Assembly (NCBI GenBank): GCA_947631175.1
Contig: CANRKI010000003.1
Span: 1-57,417 of the forward strand
Reading direction: 5' to 3'
Length of the DNA: 57,417 bases
Source of the DNA: an uncultured Flavobacterium sp.
GTDB taxonomy: Bacteria > Bacteroidota > Bacteroidia > Flavobacteriales > Flavobacteriaceae
The translations under genes and the position numbers were made by a program. Positions 17,601 to 25,036 of the stretch are shown here, in pieces. Position 1 is the stretch's first letter. Each line of letters starts with the position of its first letter. The notes below the pieces were generated by a model. That model had not been told where the DNA came from and did not search any database. It saw nothing but the letters and a program-made list of their open reading frames with translations.

Positions 17601-17975
17601 TTCTGAGTTTTCTGATTGAGAAAAATTATGAAGCTGAAGTAAATTTTTAAGCTTGTCTCCTACTTCATTTGGAAAATGATTTTGTAAAATTTCTGAAGAT
17701 TGTTCGAACGAAATTCCTTTAGATATTTTGCCCAGTTTTAAAATTGGAATCAAAATTAATTTTACGACTAAAAAAACTTCTACGACAATAAATGTCCAAA
17801 ATAATAGCCCGCGAATAGTTCCGGAAAGCCAAAAATAATTTTCGAGAAGCGAAATAAAGATGAAATATAACAGTCCGAGACCTAAAAAAAGTAGTATTCC
17901 TTTTATTATTTCATTGATATAGAACTTTTTATAAAATTCTTTTAATTTTTTATATATCAAATTTGAGTTATTCAA
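14655..17975 (-). CDS. Very large DUF4175-type membrane protein with coiled coils
   Basis: 1106 residues. Membrane helices are visible near 18-45, 50-78 and 150-172. A beta-rich region follows (about 190-490), then about 600 residues of low-complexity Gln/Lys/Glu/Asn helices and coiled coils (about 495-1090), including a Gly/Lys/Asp-rich linker (KKGDKDGDKPGQQ). This layout matches the DUF4175 proteins found next to ybeY and mnmG in many Flavobacteria; their function is unknown. The start is TTG at 17973-17975: the frame upstream holds no ATG before a stop, and the first residues (NNSNLIYKKLKEF) read naturally. It is the first gene of the minus-strand block facing away from the AT-rich candidate origin. 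A role at the cell envelope is inferred. Confidence 0.85.
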   Translation of the reverse strand: MNNSNLIYKKLKEFYKKFYINEIIKGILLFLGLGLLYFIFISLLENYFWLSGTIRGLLFWTFIVVEVFLVVKLILIPILKLGKISKGISFEQSSEILQNHFPNEVGDKLKNLLQLHNFSQSENSELLLASIDQKSKELLPIPFLNAVNFKSNLKYVPLAMLPFLIFLYFFISGKQQDLAFSFDRVANYDQFFEKPAPFQFQILNKNLQVKEGDDFVLEFKTTGDLLPENVSIYFLNEKYFAEKIKPGVFKFVFSSVNVPLDFYFEANSFTSKKFHLGLLNLPSIQDLAIDVIYPSYLNKKAERFTSGNLVVPEGSIINWQIQTQHTNQINFVTDSVSTPFLQTQSQFHFKKKINKSIDYQLISSNTIQDYKHQINYKIEVLKDNFPTIEVLTVPDSIANGKTIYHGKASDDYGISKLRVAYYDVKMPNQIQYFSLPISDKISSKFVYQFPNGLHLNEGTTYSYYFEVIDNDAVNNFKSTKSSVYLHNELNVIEKQDENLNNQMQQINALEKSLTQSKSSDKKSNEMNQMLKQNSNLDYKDIKKLQDFFNSEIENNKKIEDAAKKLSEKLDEKSKKDESKKAEELQKRLDNLQKEQEKNKKLYDELKKYTDKLTKEELLEKMQQAKQNAAQQKKSMEQLVEQTKRFYVEQKAEQTMKKLEELATKQENLSTENQNSNDKQEELNKEFENIKEDLNDLKQENEGLKKPMDLPNMDADAEDAKQEMQKASDQLKKNNQNTAKQNQKKAANKMKEMAKKMASEMQGGEMEQLEEDAKSLRQILKNLLTFSFTQESTMKEFRRNGSQSFHINRLLKDEQKLKNQFKFIDDSLHTLASRQIAIQDVVNKNVGEIHYNIDQSLHHLVENNLGKGISHQQYVINHSNILADLLSEALSNMQNQMQAQSSGQGKPKPGQGDPQLSDIIQKQKGLQKQFGEGLDKKEGKKGDKDGDKPGQQPNEQEAGKDPGNEGKNGQDGGEAESGELLEIYKEQQQLREALEKALANKPGNSGLDKTLAEMKKLERNLLRKGFSNELLNQFKNLNHELLKLDEALKEQGQDDKRQGNTNKDNFISKDVAIPKSVLEYINGTEILQKNTLPLQPKYDNLVKEYFK

Positions 17976-18166
17976 AGTGTATAATTTTCGGTTGGAAAAT
18001 TAAAAATACAACAGTTTTTTGAATAAAAAAAAATCAAAAAACAAAGATTTTTGAAATGCAAATTCAATAAATAAAATCAATTTTAAATAAATTAAAATTA
18101 AAAAATTAACTATTAAAATTAATTAATAATAAAAAAAGAAGAATAATTAAAACTTATATTAATTTA

Positions 18167-18272
18167 AATTGCTTAATGAGAATTGAATATTTTAAATCGA
18201 AGCGAATAAATTATCAAATATTAAATTCTCGGCGGTTTTAAAATATGGCGAAAATTAAGTATTTAAGCAATT
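18167..18272. repeat. Nested inverted repeats in the candidate origin, copies 1 and 2
   Basis: Outer arms AATTGCTTAA (18167-18176) and TTAAGCAATT (18263-18272) enclose inner arms GAGAATTGAATATTT (18178-18192) and AAATATTAAATTCTC (18216-18230). The inner arms differ by one base from perfect pairing. The right-hand spacing is longer, so it is not a simple cruciform; the inner pair could also be two sites of a repeated binding motif. Confidence 0.6.
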
Positions 18273-18412
18273 ATTATACTAGAAATTACAAAATGTATGT
18301 AAAACATAATTAAGGCTTTTAAACTCATTTTTTTAAGCTGGAAAATAATTCTAAAAACAAAAAATTAAACTTCTTTTAAAATTGAAAATTTAAGATTAGA
18401 AAAAAAAATAAA

Positions 18413-18504
18413 TCAAATATTAAATTCTCGCAATAGCAAAATTAAAAATATAATCGTCTTAAAATATTTTTAAATAAAAAGCATCTTCTGAGAATTTAAT
18501 ATTT
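18413..18504. repeat. Inverted pair of the same repeat, copies 3 and 4
   Basis: TCAAATATTAAATTCTC (18413-18429) is identical to 18214-18230. GAGAATTTAATATTT (18490-18504) is its inverted copy, 60 bases downstream. A degenerate fifth copy, TCAAATATCAAATTTTC, is at 18649-18665 with two mismatches. Confidence 0.6.
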
Positions 18505-18688
18505 AAAAAAAAATCCATCCTCTTTACAAATATTTAAAAGACATGAAAATTTTATTTTAAAAAATTCTTAGAAAATAAATGCATTAAAAAAAAATAAAAA
18601 AAACACTTGCTTATAGTTCGCGTATTTTTTTTCAAATCGAACTTTTATTCAAATATCAAATTTTCAAGAAACAATTTTTAATCAACAT

Positions 18689-19265
18689 TTATTAACATAT
18701 ATATATTTTTAAAAATAAAATTAAAAAAATTAAAAATTTCTTATTATGATTATGATGGCATGTTAATAATCTGTATAACTTTTTTTGTTTTTATTTTATT
18801 TATATACTTTTATCGCTTTATTTATCAATTATAAACACTTTTTAAACAAGATAAATTCTTGAAAATCAATAGATTTAATAAAGTTATCAACAGTTGTTAA
18901 CAACTTTCTGTTTCTTCTTTTTTTTATAACTTTTTTGTCTAAAAGTGTTCATAAAGCTATTTATAATCGTTAATGACTTTGACATATTTTTTAATAAGTA
19001 GTGTTGAAAATTAAATATCAGTTTGTGATTGTTTTATTTGTTTTGATTTCCAAATTTTTCTTTCATTTTGACTTAAATAATTTTCAACAAAAATGTTAAT
19101 AGCTTAATCTGCTGATTATCAGTGTTTGCAAATAACTTAATTAACAACCCTTTTTTTAAGCTGTTTTTTGTGTTTATTTTATTTCGTGTTAGTTAATAAC
19201 TATGTTTAATAATTATTTAAAATATTTATTTTTAAGCTTTTATATTTATTGACAATTGTTAATAA
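18689..19265. repeat. Cluster of TTATNAACA boxes (possible DnaA boxes)
   Basis: Matches on the plus strand: 18689-18697 (TTATTAACA), 18829-18837 (TTATAAACA), 18884-18892 (TTATCAACA). Matches on the minus strand: 18761-18769, 18946-18954 and 19257-19265 (TGTTAATAA, TGTTCATAA, TGTTAATAA). A palindrome TTGTTAACAA (18894-18903) follows the third box. All are one base from TTATNCACA. AT-rich sequence raises the chance of such matches, but six in under 600 bases is more than I would expect. Confidence 0.45.
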
Positions 19266-19286
19266 AGCTTTTTTTTTGTAATATTG
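19256..19286 (+). promoter_or_regulatory. Possible promoter of the 19306 gene
   Basis: TTG (19256-19258) lies 20 bases before TAATATTG (19279-19286), which differs from TAnnTTTG by one base. Spacing fits the Flavobacterium pattern. The start codon is 20 bases further on. It overlaps the last TTATNAACA box. Confidence 0.35.
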
Positions 19287-19305
19287 TTTTACAAAAAAAA
19301 TATAT

Positions 19306-19902
19306 ATGAAGACAAAATTATTAGGTGTTTTACTGCTATTAAGTATCTCGCTATTCGCTCAAAAATTTAAAATTGAATCTGGTGATTTAAAGAATTTAAA
19401 AGGTATTAATGAGTTTAATTTAACTTTTGATTACTCTAATTTAAAAGTGGATAAATTTGAAACTGAAGAGAAATTTTTAGCAGATAAAATGAAAAAGCGT
19501 GAAGAAAAAGGAACTGACGAAGATTTTAAAACAAGTTGGTTTGCAGATCGCGAAAATAGATATGAACCTAAATTTATTGAATCGTTTAATAAAAGATTTG
19601 AAAAGAGTGAAATTAAAGCTGATAAAAACTTAAATTCAAAATATACTTTAGATATTAAAACAACTTGGATTTACCCTGGATATAATGTTGGAGTAATGCG
19701 TCAGCCGGCAAAAATTAATGTTACGTTAACGGTTTTTGAAACTGCAAATCCTACCAATATTTTATATAAGTCAAACATTGAAAAGGTACAAGGTAATGGA
19801 GCTGCAGGATTTGATTATAATTCTGGTTACAGAATTTCTGAATCATATTCATTACTAGCAAAAAAATTTGCAAAAGATGTTATTAAAAAAGCAAATAAAT
19901 AA
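19306..19902 (+). CDS. Secreted protein of unknown function
   Basis: 198 residues with a clean signal peptide (MKTKLLGVLLLLSISLFAQ, cleavage probable after Ala18). The mature part is basic and acidic by turns, with a helical EKFLADKMKKREEKG segment (about 60-75), then strands such as YTLDIKTTWIYPGYNVG (about 112-128), a conserved-looking INVTLTVFET and a C-terminal helix. I recognise it only as the kind of short periplasmic hypothetical protein seen in Flavobacteria. It is the first plus-strand gene to the right of the candidate origin and converges on the FAD-dependent halogenase-like gene, sharing a terminator with it. Confidence 0.75.
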   Translation: MKTKLLGVLLLLSISLFAQKFKIESGDLKNLKGINEFNLTFDYSNLKVDKFETEEKFLADKMKKREEKGTDEDFKTSWFADRENRYEPKFIESFNKRFEKSEIKADKNLNSKYTLDIKTTWIYPGYNVGVMRQPAKINVTLTVFETANPTNILYKSNIEKVQGNGAAGFDYNSGYRISESYSLLAKKFAKDVIKKANK

Positions 19903-19928
19903 AAAAGAGGCCTAATTGGCCTCTTTTT
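19902..19928. terminator. Bidirectional terminator overlapping two gene ends
   Basis: AAAAAGAGGCC (19902-19912) pairs with GGCCTCTTTTT (19918-19928), loop TAATT. It starts at the last base of the 19306 gene and contains the stop codon and last codons of the convergent 19912 gene. Confidence 0.85.
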
Positions 19929-21168
19929 CTTTACTCATATTTATAAAATGAGCCATATTTTTAATTAAATTTTCATGTTTTTTTACAAATGGATTTTCTT
20001 CATTCCAAACATAGCCAGCTAAAACAGCACATATTTTTTGTTTAACATCTAGATCTTCTGGTTGATGGAAAAATAAAGTTTGTAAATTTCCTGTGTACCA
20101 TTCTTTTACATAAGTTGTAAAAACTTTTATTCCTTTTTCCATGTGATCGGCATATTCTTTTTGCCAATCAACTGTTTCACCGTTAAGTTGTTTCCAAGCT
20201 AATTTAGCTGATAATAAACCCGATTCGGTAGCGAAACAAACTCCCGATGAAAAAACAGGGTCTAAAAACTCGACACTATTTCCGGTTAATACATAGCCGG
20301 TTCCAAACATTTTAGTAACAGCTGTCGAGTAATTTTTTAAATGAATTGGCTCAAATAAAAAATCTAAATTACCAAAGCGATTGCGATAAAAATCAGAACT
20401 ATTGATCGCGTTGGTTAACTTATTTTTGGTAGAAGTGTCGTTCGATAATTTTTCTATATAATCCGTTGGAGCTACTATTCCAACACTTGTATTACCATTA
20501 GAGAACGGAATTACCCAAAGCCATACTTGTTGTTCAATGATATCAAAAGAAATTTGAGTTCCTTCTCGACCTTCAGGTCTATTTACATCCTTAATATGTG
20601 TAAATATTGCCGAGTGCGGATTTAGTGATGATGGTGCATCCAAACCTAACATTCGAGGTAAAACACGTCCGTATCCACTACAATCGATAACAAATTTTGC
20701 TTCAATTTTAGTTATTTTTCCTTCTTTATCCTTTATCGTAGTGATTGATTTCGTTTCGTTTATATCAACGGCAATGACTTCAGTTTCAAAACGTAAATCT
20801 ATCCCTTTTTGCTGTAAATCTTCAGTTAAAGCCAAGTCAAAATCAGCTCTCGGAATTTGCCAAGTCCAATCCCAACCTTCACCAAATTTATTACCAAAAT
20901 CAAAAATACAAATTTCCTTTCCTCTTATAAATCGTGCGCCCGGCTTTTTCTCAAAACCTCTATGCATTAAATTTTCTAGTAGTCCAGCCTCTTCAAAATG
21001 ATCCATAGATCGTGGCAGTAAACTCTCACCTACTACGATTCTCGGAAATTTTGTTTTTTCAACTACTATAGTTTTACATCCCATTTTATGCAAATAACTT
21101 GATGCAACACAACCCGATGGGCCTGCTCCTATAATTAAAATATCTGTTATTTCGTTCGAATTCAGCAT
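19912..21168 (-). CDS. FAD-dependent halogenase-like oxidoreductase
   Basis: 418 residues. The Rossmann FAD motif GAGPSGCVAS is at 14-23, then VGESLLPRSM (46-55), a motif shared by flavin-dependent halogenases and related monooxygenases. Two stretches fit the halogenase motif WxWxIP: WTWQIP (101-106) and WLWVIP (216-221). Lys74/Lys75 in GFEKKPGARF lie roughly where halogenases carry the catalytic lysine. Flavin-dependent halogenases use FADH2, O2 and chloride to chlorinate aromatic rings; related enzymes of this fold only hydroxylate. It is divergent from the flexirubin operon and lies 120 bases from its first gene, so a tailoring step on the pigment is a reasonable inference. Halogenation itself is not proven. 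Confidence 0.75.
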   Translation of the reverse strand: MLNSNEITDILIIGAGPSGCVASSYLHKMGCKTIVVEKTKFPRIVVGESLLPRSMDHFEEAGLLENLMHRGFEKKPGARFIRGKEICIFDFGNKFGEGWDWTWQIPRADFDLALTEDLQQKGIDLRFETEVIAVDINETKSITTIKDKEGKITKIEAKFVIDCSGYGRVLPRMLGLDAPSSLNPHSAIFTHIKDVNRPEGREGTQISFDIIEQQVWLWVIPFSNGNTSVGIVAPTDYIEKLSNDTSTKNKLTNAINSSDFYRNRFGNLDFLFEPIHLKNYSTAVTKMFGTGYVLTGNSVEFLDPVFSSGVCFATESGLLSAKLAWKQLNGETVDWQKEYADHMEKGIKVFTTYVKEWYTGNLQTLFFHQPEDLDVKQKICAVLAGYVWNEENPFVKKHENLIKNMAHFINMSKEKEAN

Positions 21169-21189
21169 GTGTTTTCGTATTTTTTATTA

Positions 21190-21197
21190 TAAATTTG
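21190..21197 (+). promoter_or_regulatory. Possible -7 element for the first flexirubin operon
   Basis: TAAATTTG matches TAnnTTTG and lies 91 bases before the ammonia-lyase start. An alternative nearer pair, TTTG (21253-21256) and TATATTTT (21272-21279), would leave almost no leader. Neither is certain. Confidence 0.35.
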
Positions 21198-21288
21198 TTA
21201 ACTCTAAATTTCACTATAAATGTAAATACATTTCTATATATTTAGAAATTGATTTGATAATAATTTTTTTTTATATTTTTTTTCTTAA

Positions 21289-22806
21289 ATGAGCAGTATT
21301 AATACCTATTTATCTTTAGATGATTTTAAAAAAATTGTTTTTGGAAATAAACAAGTAACTTTTGCTGATGACGTATATAACCGAATTGATGAGAGTTATG
21401 CGTTTTTAAAGCACTTTTCTAAAGATAAAGTTATTTACGGCGTAAACACTGGTTTTGGACCAATGGCGCAATACCGAATTCAGACAGAAGAACAGATTCA
21501 ATTACAATATAATTTAATTAGAAGTCACTGTGCTGGAATTGGTGAAGTTTTAAAGCCTGAAATGATTAAGTCAGCTGTGTTAGCGCGTTTAAATACGCTT
21601 TCATTAGGAAAATCAGGGGTAAATCCTACGGTAATTAATTTGATGCAAGAATTAATTAATCGCGAAATTTATCCTGTAATTTACGCACACGGAAGTGTTG
21701 GCGCAAGTGGTGATTTGGTACAATTGGCTCACGTTGCATTAACTTTAATTGGCGAAGGTGAAGTGATTTATAAAGGTGAAATTAAACCAACAAATGAAGT
21801 TTTTGAAATTGAAGGACTAAAACCTATACGTATTGAAATTCGTGAAGGTTTATCGATCATGAACGGTACTTCGGTAATGACTGGTGTTGGTATTGTCAAT
21901 CATCATTATGCACAAAAATTATTAGATTGGTCCGTTGCCTTTTCATCTGCAATTAATGAAATAGTGAAAGCACACAACGATCATTTTTCATTTACATTAA
22001 ATCAGGCAAAATTGCACGAAGGACAGCGCGAAATCGCAAAACTTATGCGTGAACATTTACTGGATAGCAATTTAATAAAAGCGCGCGAAGAAGATTTGTA
22101 TTCGGGAGACAATAACGAAGAAGTTTTTAAAGATAAAGTTCAAGAATATTATTCAATTCGTTGTGTTCCGCAAATTTTAGGACCTGTTTTCGAAACAATT
22201 TCGAATGTTGGTGATGTTTTAGAACGCGAAATAAACTCTGCAAACGACAATCCAATTGTTTCTATCGAGGAGCAAAACGTTTTTCATGGCGGTAATTTTC
22301 ACGGCGATTATATTTCTTTAGAAATGGACAAGCTAAAACTTGTTATCACTAGATTAACCATGTTAGCCGAGCGTCAATTAAACTATTTATTGAATCATAA
22401 AATTAATGATATCCTTCCTCCATTTGTAAACATGGGAAAACTTGGTTTTAACTTTGGAATGCAAGGAGCTCAATTTATGGCTACCTCAACAACAGCCGAA
22501 AACCAAACGCTATCAACATCAATGTACATTCATAGTATACCAAATAACAATGACAATCAGGATATTGTGAGTATGGGAACAAATGCTGCAGTGATAACAA
22601 ATAAAGTTATAATTAATGCTTTCGAGGTTTTAGCTGTACAAGCAATTACAATCATGCAAGCAATTGATATTTTAGAGCAACAAGATTTAGTTAGTTCAAA
22701 AACACGTAAAATCTATGATGATATTCGTGCTATTTTGCCAGCTTTTAGCCAAGATAGTGTGTTATATCCATCAATAAAAAACGTGAAAGATTATTTAATG
22801 AAATAA
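21289..22806 (+). CDS. Aromatic amino acid ammonia-lyase, probably tyrosine ammonia-lyase
   Basis: 505 residues of the HAL/PAL/TAL family. The Ala139-Ser140-Gly141 triad in GSVGASGDLVQLAHV forms the MIO prosthetic group. Other family blocks are YGVNTGFGPMA (50-60), the substrate-selectivity region LIRSHCAG (76-83), INGTSVMTG-like NGTSVMTG, SANDNPI and NFHGDYISLEMDK. From memory the sequence is very close to the F. johnsoniae tyrosine ammonia-lyase, including the SH in the selectivity region. The reaction is L-tyrosine to p-coumarate plus ammonia. As first gene of the operon it would supply the 4-hydroxycinnamoyl starter for the aryl polyene. A histidine ammonia-lyase is the alternative, but no histidine-degradation genes are near. 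Confidence 0.9.
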   Translation: MSSINTYLSLDDFKKIVFGNKQVTFADDVYNRIDESYAFLKHFSKDKVIYGVNTGFGPMAQYRIQTEEQIQLQYNLIRSHCAGIGEVLKPEMIKSAVLARLNTLSLGKSGVNPTVINLMQELINREIYPVIYAHGSVGASGDLVQLAHVALTLIGEGEVIYKGEIKPTNEVFEIEGLKPIRIEIREGLSIMNGTSVMTGVGIVNHHYAQKLLDWSVAFSSAINEIVKAHNDHFSFTLNQAKLHEGQREIAKLMREHLLDSNLIKAREEDLYSGDNNEEVFKDKVQEYYSIRCVPQILGPVFETISNVGDVLEREINSANDNPIVSIEEQNVFHGGNFHGDYISLEMDKLKLVITRLTMLAERQLNYLLNHKINDILPPFVNMGKLGFNFGMQGAQFMATSTTAENQTLSTSMYIHSIPNNNDNQDIVSMGTNAAVITNKVIINAFEVLAVQAITIMQAIDILEQQDLVSSKTRKIYDDIRAILPAFSQDSVLYPSIKNVKDYLMK

Positions 22807-22814
22807 AATAATTT

Positions 22815-23546
22815 ATGAAATGTGCTTTAGTAACCGGTGGTTCTCGTGGTATTGGTAGAGCAATTTGCGTAAAATTAGCTCTCGAAACGGACTACCATAT
22901 TTTAATAAATTATCAAGGAAATCAGCAAGCTGCCGAGGAAACTTTGGCTTTAATTAAAGCCGAAGGCAAATCAGCCGAAATAATAAAATTTAATGTTGCC
23001 GATAAAAACCAAACAGATGAAGCTTTAAACAATTGGCAAACAAACAACCCTGATGCGGTGGTCGAAGTTATTGTAAACAATGCTGGTATTACTCGCGATG
23101 GTTTGTTTATGTGGATGCAGCCAAACGATTGGAGTGATGTAATTAACACATCAGTGAACGGATTTTATAACGTCACAAACTTTTTTATCCAAAAAATGTT
23201 GCGCAATCGCTACGGACGTATTGTAAACATTGTTTCTGTTTCTGGCGTAAAAGGTACCCCAGGACAAGTAAACTATTCGGCAGCAAAAGCGGCATTAATT
23301 GGTGCAACTAAGGCTTTAGCGCAAGAAGTTGCCAAGCGTAAAATTACGGTTAATGCGGTTGCTCCGGGTTTTATTAAAAGCGACATGACTGCAAGTTTAG
23401 ACGAGGCAGAATTGATAAAAAATATTCCTGCAAACCGTTTTGGTGAAGCAGAAGAAGTAGCTGATTTGGTTGCCTTCCTAACATCTAAAAAAGCAAGTTA
23501 TATTACAGGCGAAACTATTAATATTAATGGTGGAATTCACTCTTAA
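22815..23546 (+). CDS. 3-oxoacyl-ACP reductase (FabG-like SDR)
   Basis: 243 residues, a classical short-chain dehydrogenase/reductase: GGSRGIG (8-14), NNAG (88-91) and catalytic Ser141, Tyr154 and Lys158 (YSAAK). The tail ITGETININGG is typical of FabG. It reduces the 3-oxo group on carrier-bound chains with NADPH. It begins 8 bases after the ammonia-lyase gene and is followed by ketosynthase and carrier-protein genes, so it should serve polyene extension and not general fatty acid synthesis. Equivalent to the ketoreductase of other aryl polyene loci. Confidence 0.92.
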   Translation: MKCALVTGGSRGIGRAICVKLALETDYHILINYQGNQQAAEETLALIKAEGKSAEIIKFNVADKNQTDEALNNWQTNNPDAVVEVIVNNAGITRDGLFMWMQPNDWSDVINTSVNGFYNVTNFFIQKMLRNRYGRIVNIVSVSGVKGTPGQVNYSAAKAALIGATKALAQEVAKRKITVNAVAPGFIKSDMTASLDEAELIKNIPANRFGEAEEVADLVAFLTSKKASYITGETININGGIHS

Positions 23547-23557
23547 AATTCTATTTT

Positions 23558-24781
23558 ATGGATCATAGAGTTGTAATAACCGGTATGGGAATTTATTCGT
23601 GTATTGGTACAAATTTAGAAGAGGTTAAACAATCTCTTTTCGAAGGGAAATCTGGAATTGTAATCGATCAAGAACGTATTGATTTTGGTTTTAAATCACC
23701 ATTGACAGGTAGCGTTCCGAAGCCAGATTTAAAATCTAAATTAGGTCGTCGCCAACGTATAAGTATGGGCGAAGAATCTGAATATGCGTATTTAGCAACA
23801 ATCGAAGCTTTGCAAAATGCAGGATTAACCGAAGCGTATTTAGAGGAAAACGAAGTTGGAATTTTATACGGAAATGATAGTGTTTCTCAAGCTGTAATCG
23901 AATCGATTGATATTGCTCGTGATAAAAAAGATACTCAATTAATTGGATCTGGAGCAATTTTTAAGTCGATGAATTCGACTGTAACTATGAACCTTTCGAC
24001 CTTGTTTAAATTACGCGGAATTAATATGACTATTTCTGCCGCTTGTGCATCAGGATCACACGCTATTGGTTTAGCCTATATGTACATTAAACAAGGCTTA
24101 CAAGATATGATTATTTGTGGTGGCGCTCAAGAAATCAATAAATACGCTATGGCAAGTTTTGACGGATTAGGCGTTTTTGCAACCGATGCACAACACCCTA
24201 ATTTAGCTTCTCGCCCATTCGATTCGGCTCGAACTGGTTTGGTTCCTTCGGGTGGTGGTGCTACGCTTATTTTGGAGAGTTATGAATCTGCAATAAAACG
24301 TGGTGCTCCAATTATTGCTGAAGTGTTAAGTTATGGTTTTTCATCTAACGGCGGTCACATCTCAACTCCAAATGTCGACGGACCAGCGCTTGCTATGAAA
24401 CGTGCGTTACAACAAGCAAATTTAAATCCAGAGGATATTACCTATATTAATGCTCATGCTACATCAACTCCAATTGGTGATGCCAACGAAGCCAAAGCAA
24501 TTTATCAGGTTTTTGGAGATAAACCTTACGTAAGTTCAACCAAATCGATGACGGGACACGAATGCTGGATGGCTGGAGCATCAGAAATTATTTATTCTAC
24601 CTTAATGATGCAGCATAATTTCATCGCTCCAAATATTAATTTAGACAATCCAGATGATGATGCAAGACAACTAAATTTAGTTTCTAAAACAATAGAAAAA
24701 GAATTTGACTTATATTTGTCGAATTCTTTTGGATTTGGAGGGACAAATTCAGCTATAATAGTTAAGAAATTTAAAAAATAA
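23558..24781 (+). CDS. Beta-ketoacyl-ACP synthase (FabF/KAS II type)
   Basis: 407 residues with the full catalytic set: Cys163 (SAACASGS), His300 (NAHATSTP) and His334 (MTGHECW). It catalyses decarboxylative condensation of malonyl-ACP with the growing acyl chain. The GFGGTNSA ending is normal for FabF. It is one of three apparently active ketosynthases in the locus (with 33378 and 35361). The ACP gene starts within its stop codon (1-base overlap), suggesting translational coupling and that this KS works with that ACP. Whether it extends the polyene or makes the alkyl precursors is not visible. Confidence 0.92.
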   Translation: MDHRVVITGMGIYSCIGTNLEEVKQSLFEGKSGIVIDQERIDFGFKSPLTGSVPKPDLKSKLGRRQRISMGEESEYAYLATIEALQNAGLTEAYLEENEVGILYGNDSVSQAVIESIDIARDKKDTQLIGSGAIFKSMNSTVTMNLSTLFKLRGINMTISAACASGSHAIGLAYMYIKQGLQDMIICGGAQEINKYAMASFDGLGVFATDAQHPNLASRPFDSARTGLVPSGGGATLILESYESAIKRGAPIIAEVLSYGFSSNGGHISTPNVDGPALAMKRALQQANLNPEDITYINAHATSTPIGDANEAKAIYQVFGDKPYVSSTKSMTGHECWMAGASEIIYSTLMMQHNFIAPNINLDNPDDDARQLNLVSKTIEKEFDLYLSNSFGFGGTNSAIIVKKFKK

Positions 24782-25029
24782 TGAACAGAGGAGAAATTAT
24801 TACTCAATTAAACGAAATATTAATCGACGAGTTCGAAGTTGACCAAGAGGTAATTACACCAGAGGCAAACTTAAAAGAATCGTTGGATTTAGATAGTTTA
24901 GACTACGTTGACTTAGTTGTTTTAATCGAATCTAATTTTGGAGTAAAACTGATAGAGGCCGATTTTAAAACGATGGTAACTTTTGAAGATTTTTATTCTA
25001 TTGTTGAAAATAAAATAGCTAATAAATAA
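24781..25029 (+). CDS. Acyl carrier protein 1
   Basis: 82 residues, an acidic four-helix ACP. The phosphopantetheine attachment site is Ser39 in LDLDSLDYVDL. The start overlaps the ketosynthase stop by one base. It differs clearly from the second ACP of the locus (35097: GLDSIDALEL), so the two may be reserved for different halves of the pigment, or for loading and extension. Confidence 0.93.
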   Translation: MNRGEIITQLNEILIDEFEVDQEVITPEANLKESLDLDSLDYVDLVVLIESNFGVKLIEADFKTMVTFEDFYSIVENKIANK

Positions 25030-25036
25030 AAAAATT

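Larger units (their letters stand above)
17976..19305. other. Candidate chromosomal replication origin (AT-rich, non-coding)
   Basis: 1.33 kb with no convincing gene and extreme AT content, including long A and T runs. Genes point away from it on both sides: 7937-17975 on the minus strand, most genes from 19306 on the plus strand. Its left part holds a repeated GAGAATTTAATATTTGA element in inverted pairs. Its right part holds several TTATNAACA boxes, one base from the DnaA-box consensus TTATNCACA. mnmG and four parS-like sites lie within 10 kb. Each point is typical of origins in other bacteria; the assignment is inference. dnaA is not in the window. Confidence 0.6.

Noticed and set aside
18001..19300. 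A small RNA gene or short protein gene in the AT-rich interval
   Set aside because: No frame of useful length, no promoter-terminator pair and no GC-rich stable fold could be recognised; the inverted repeats are AT-rich and fit binding sites better.
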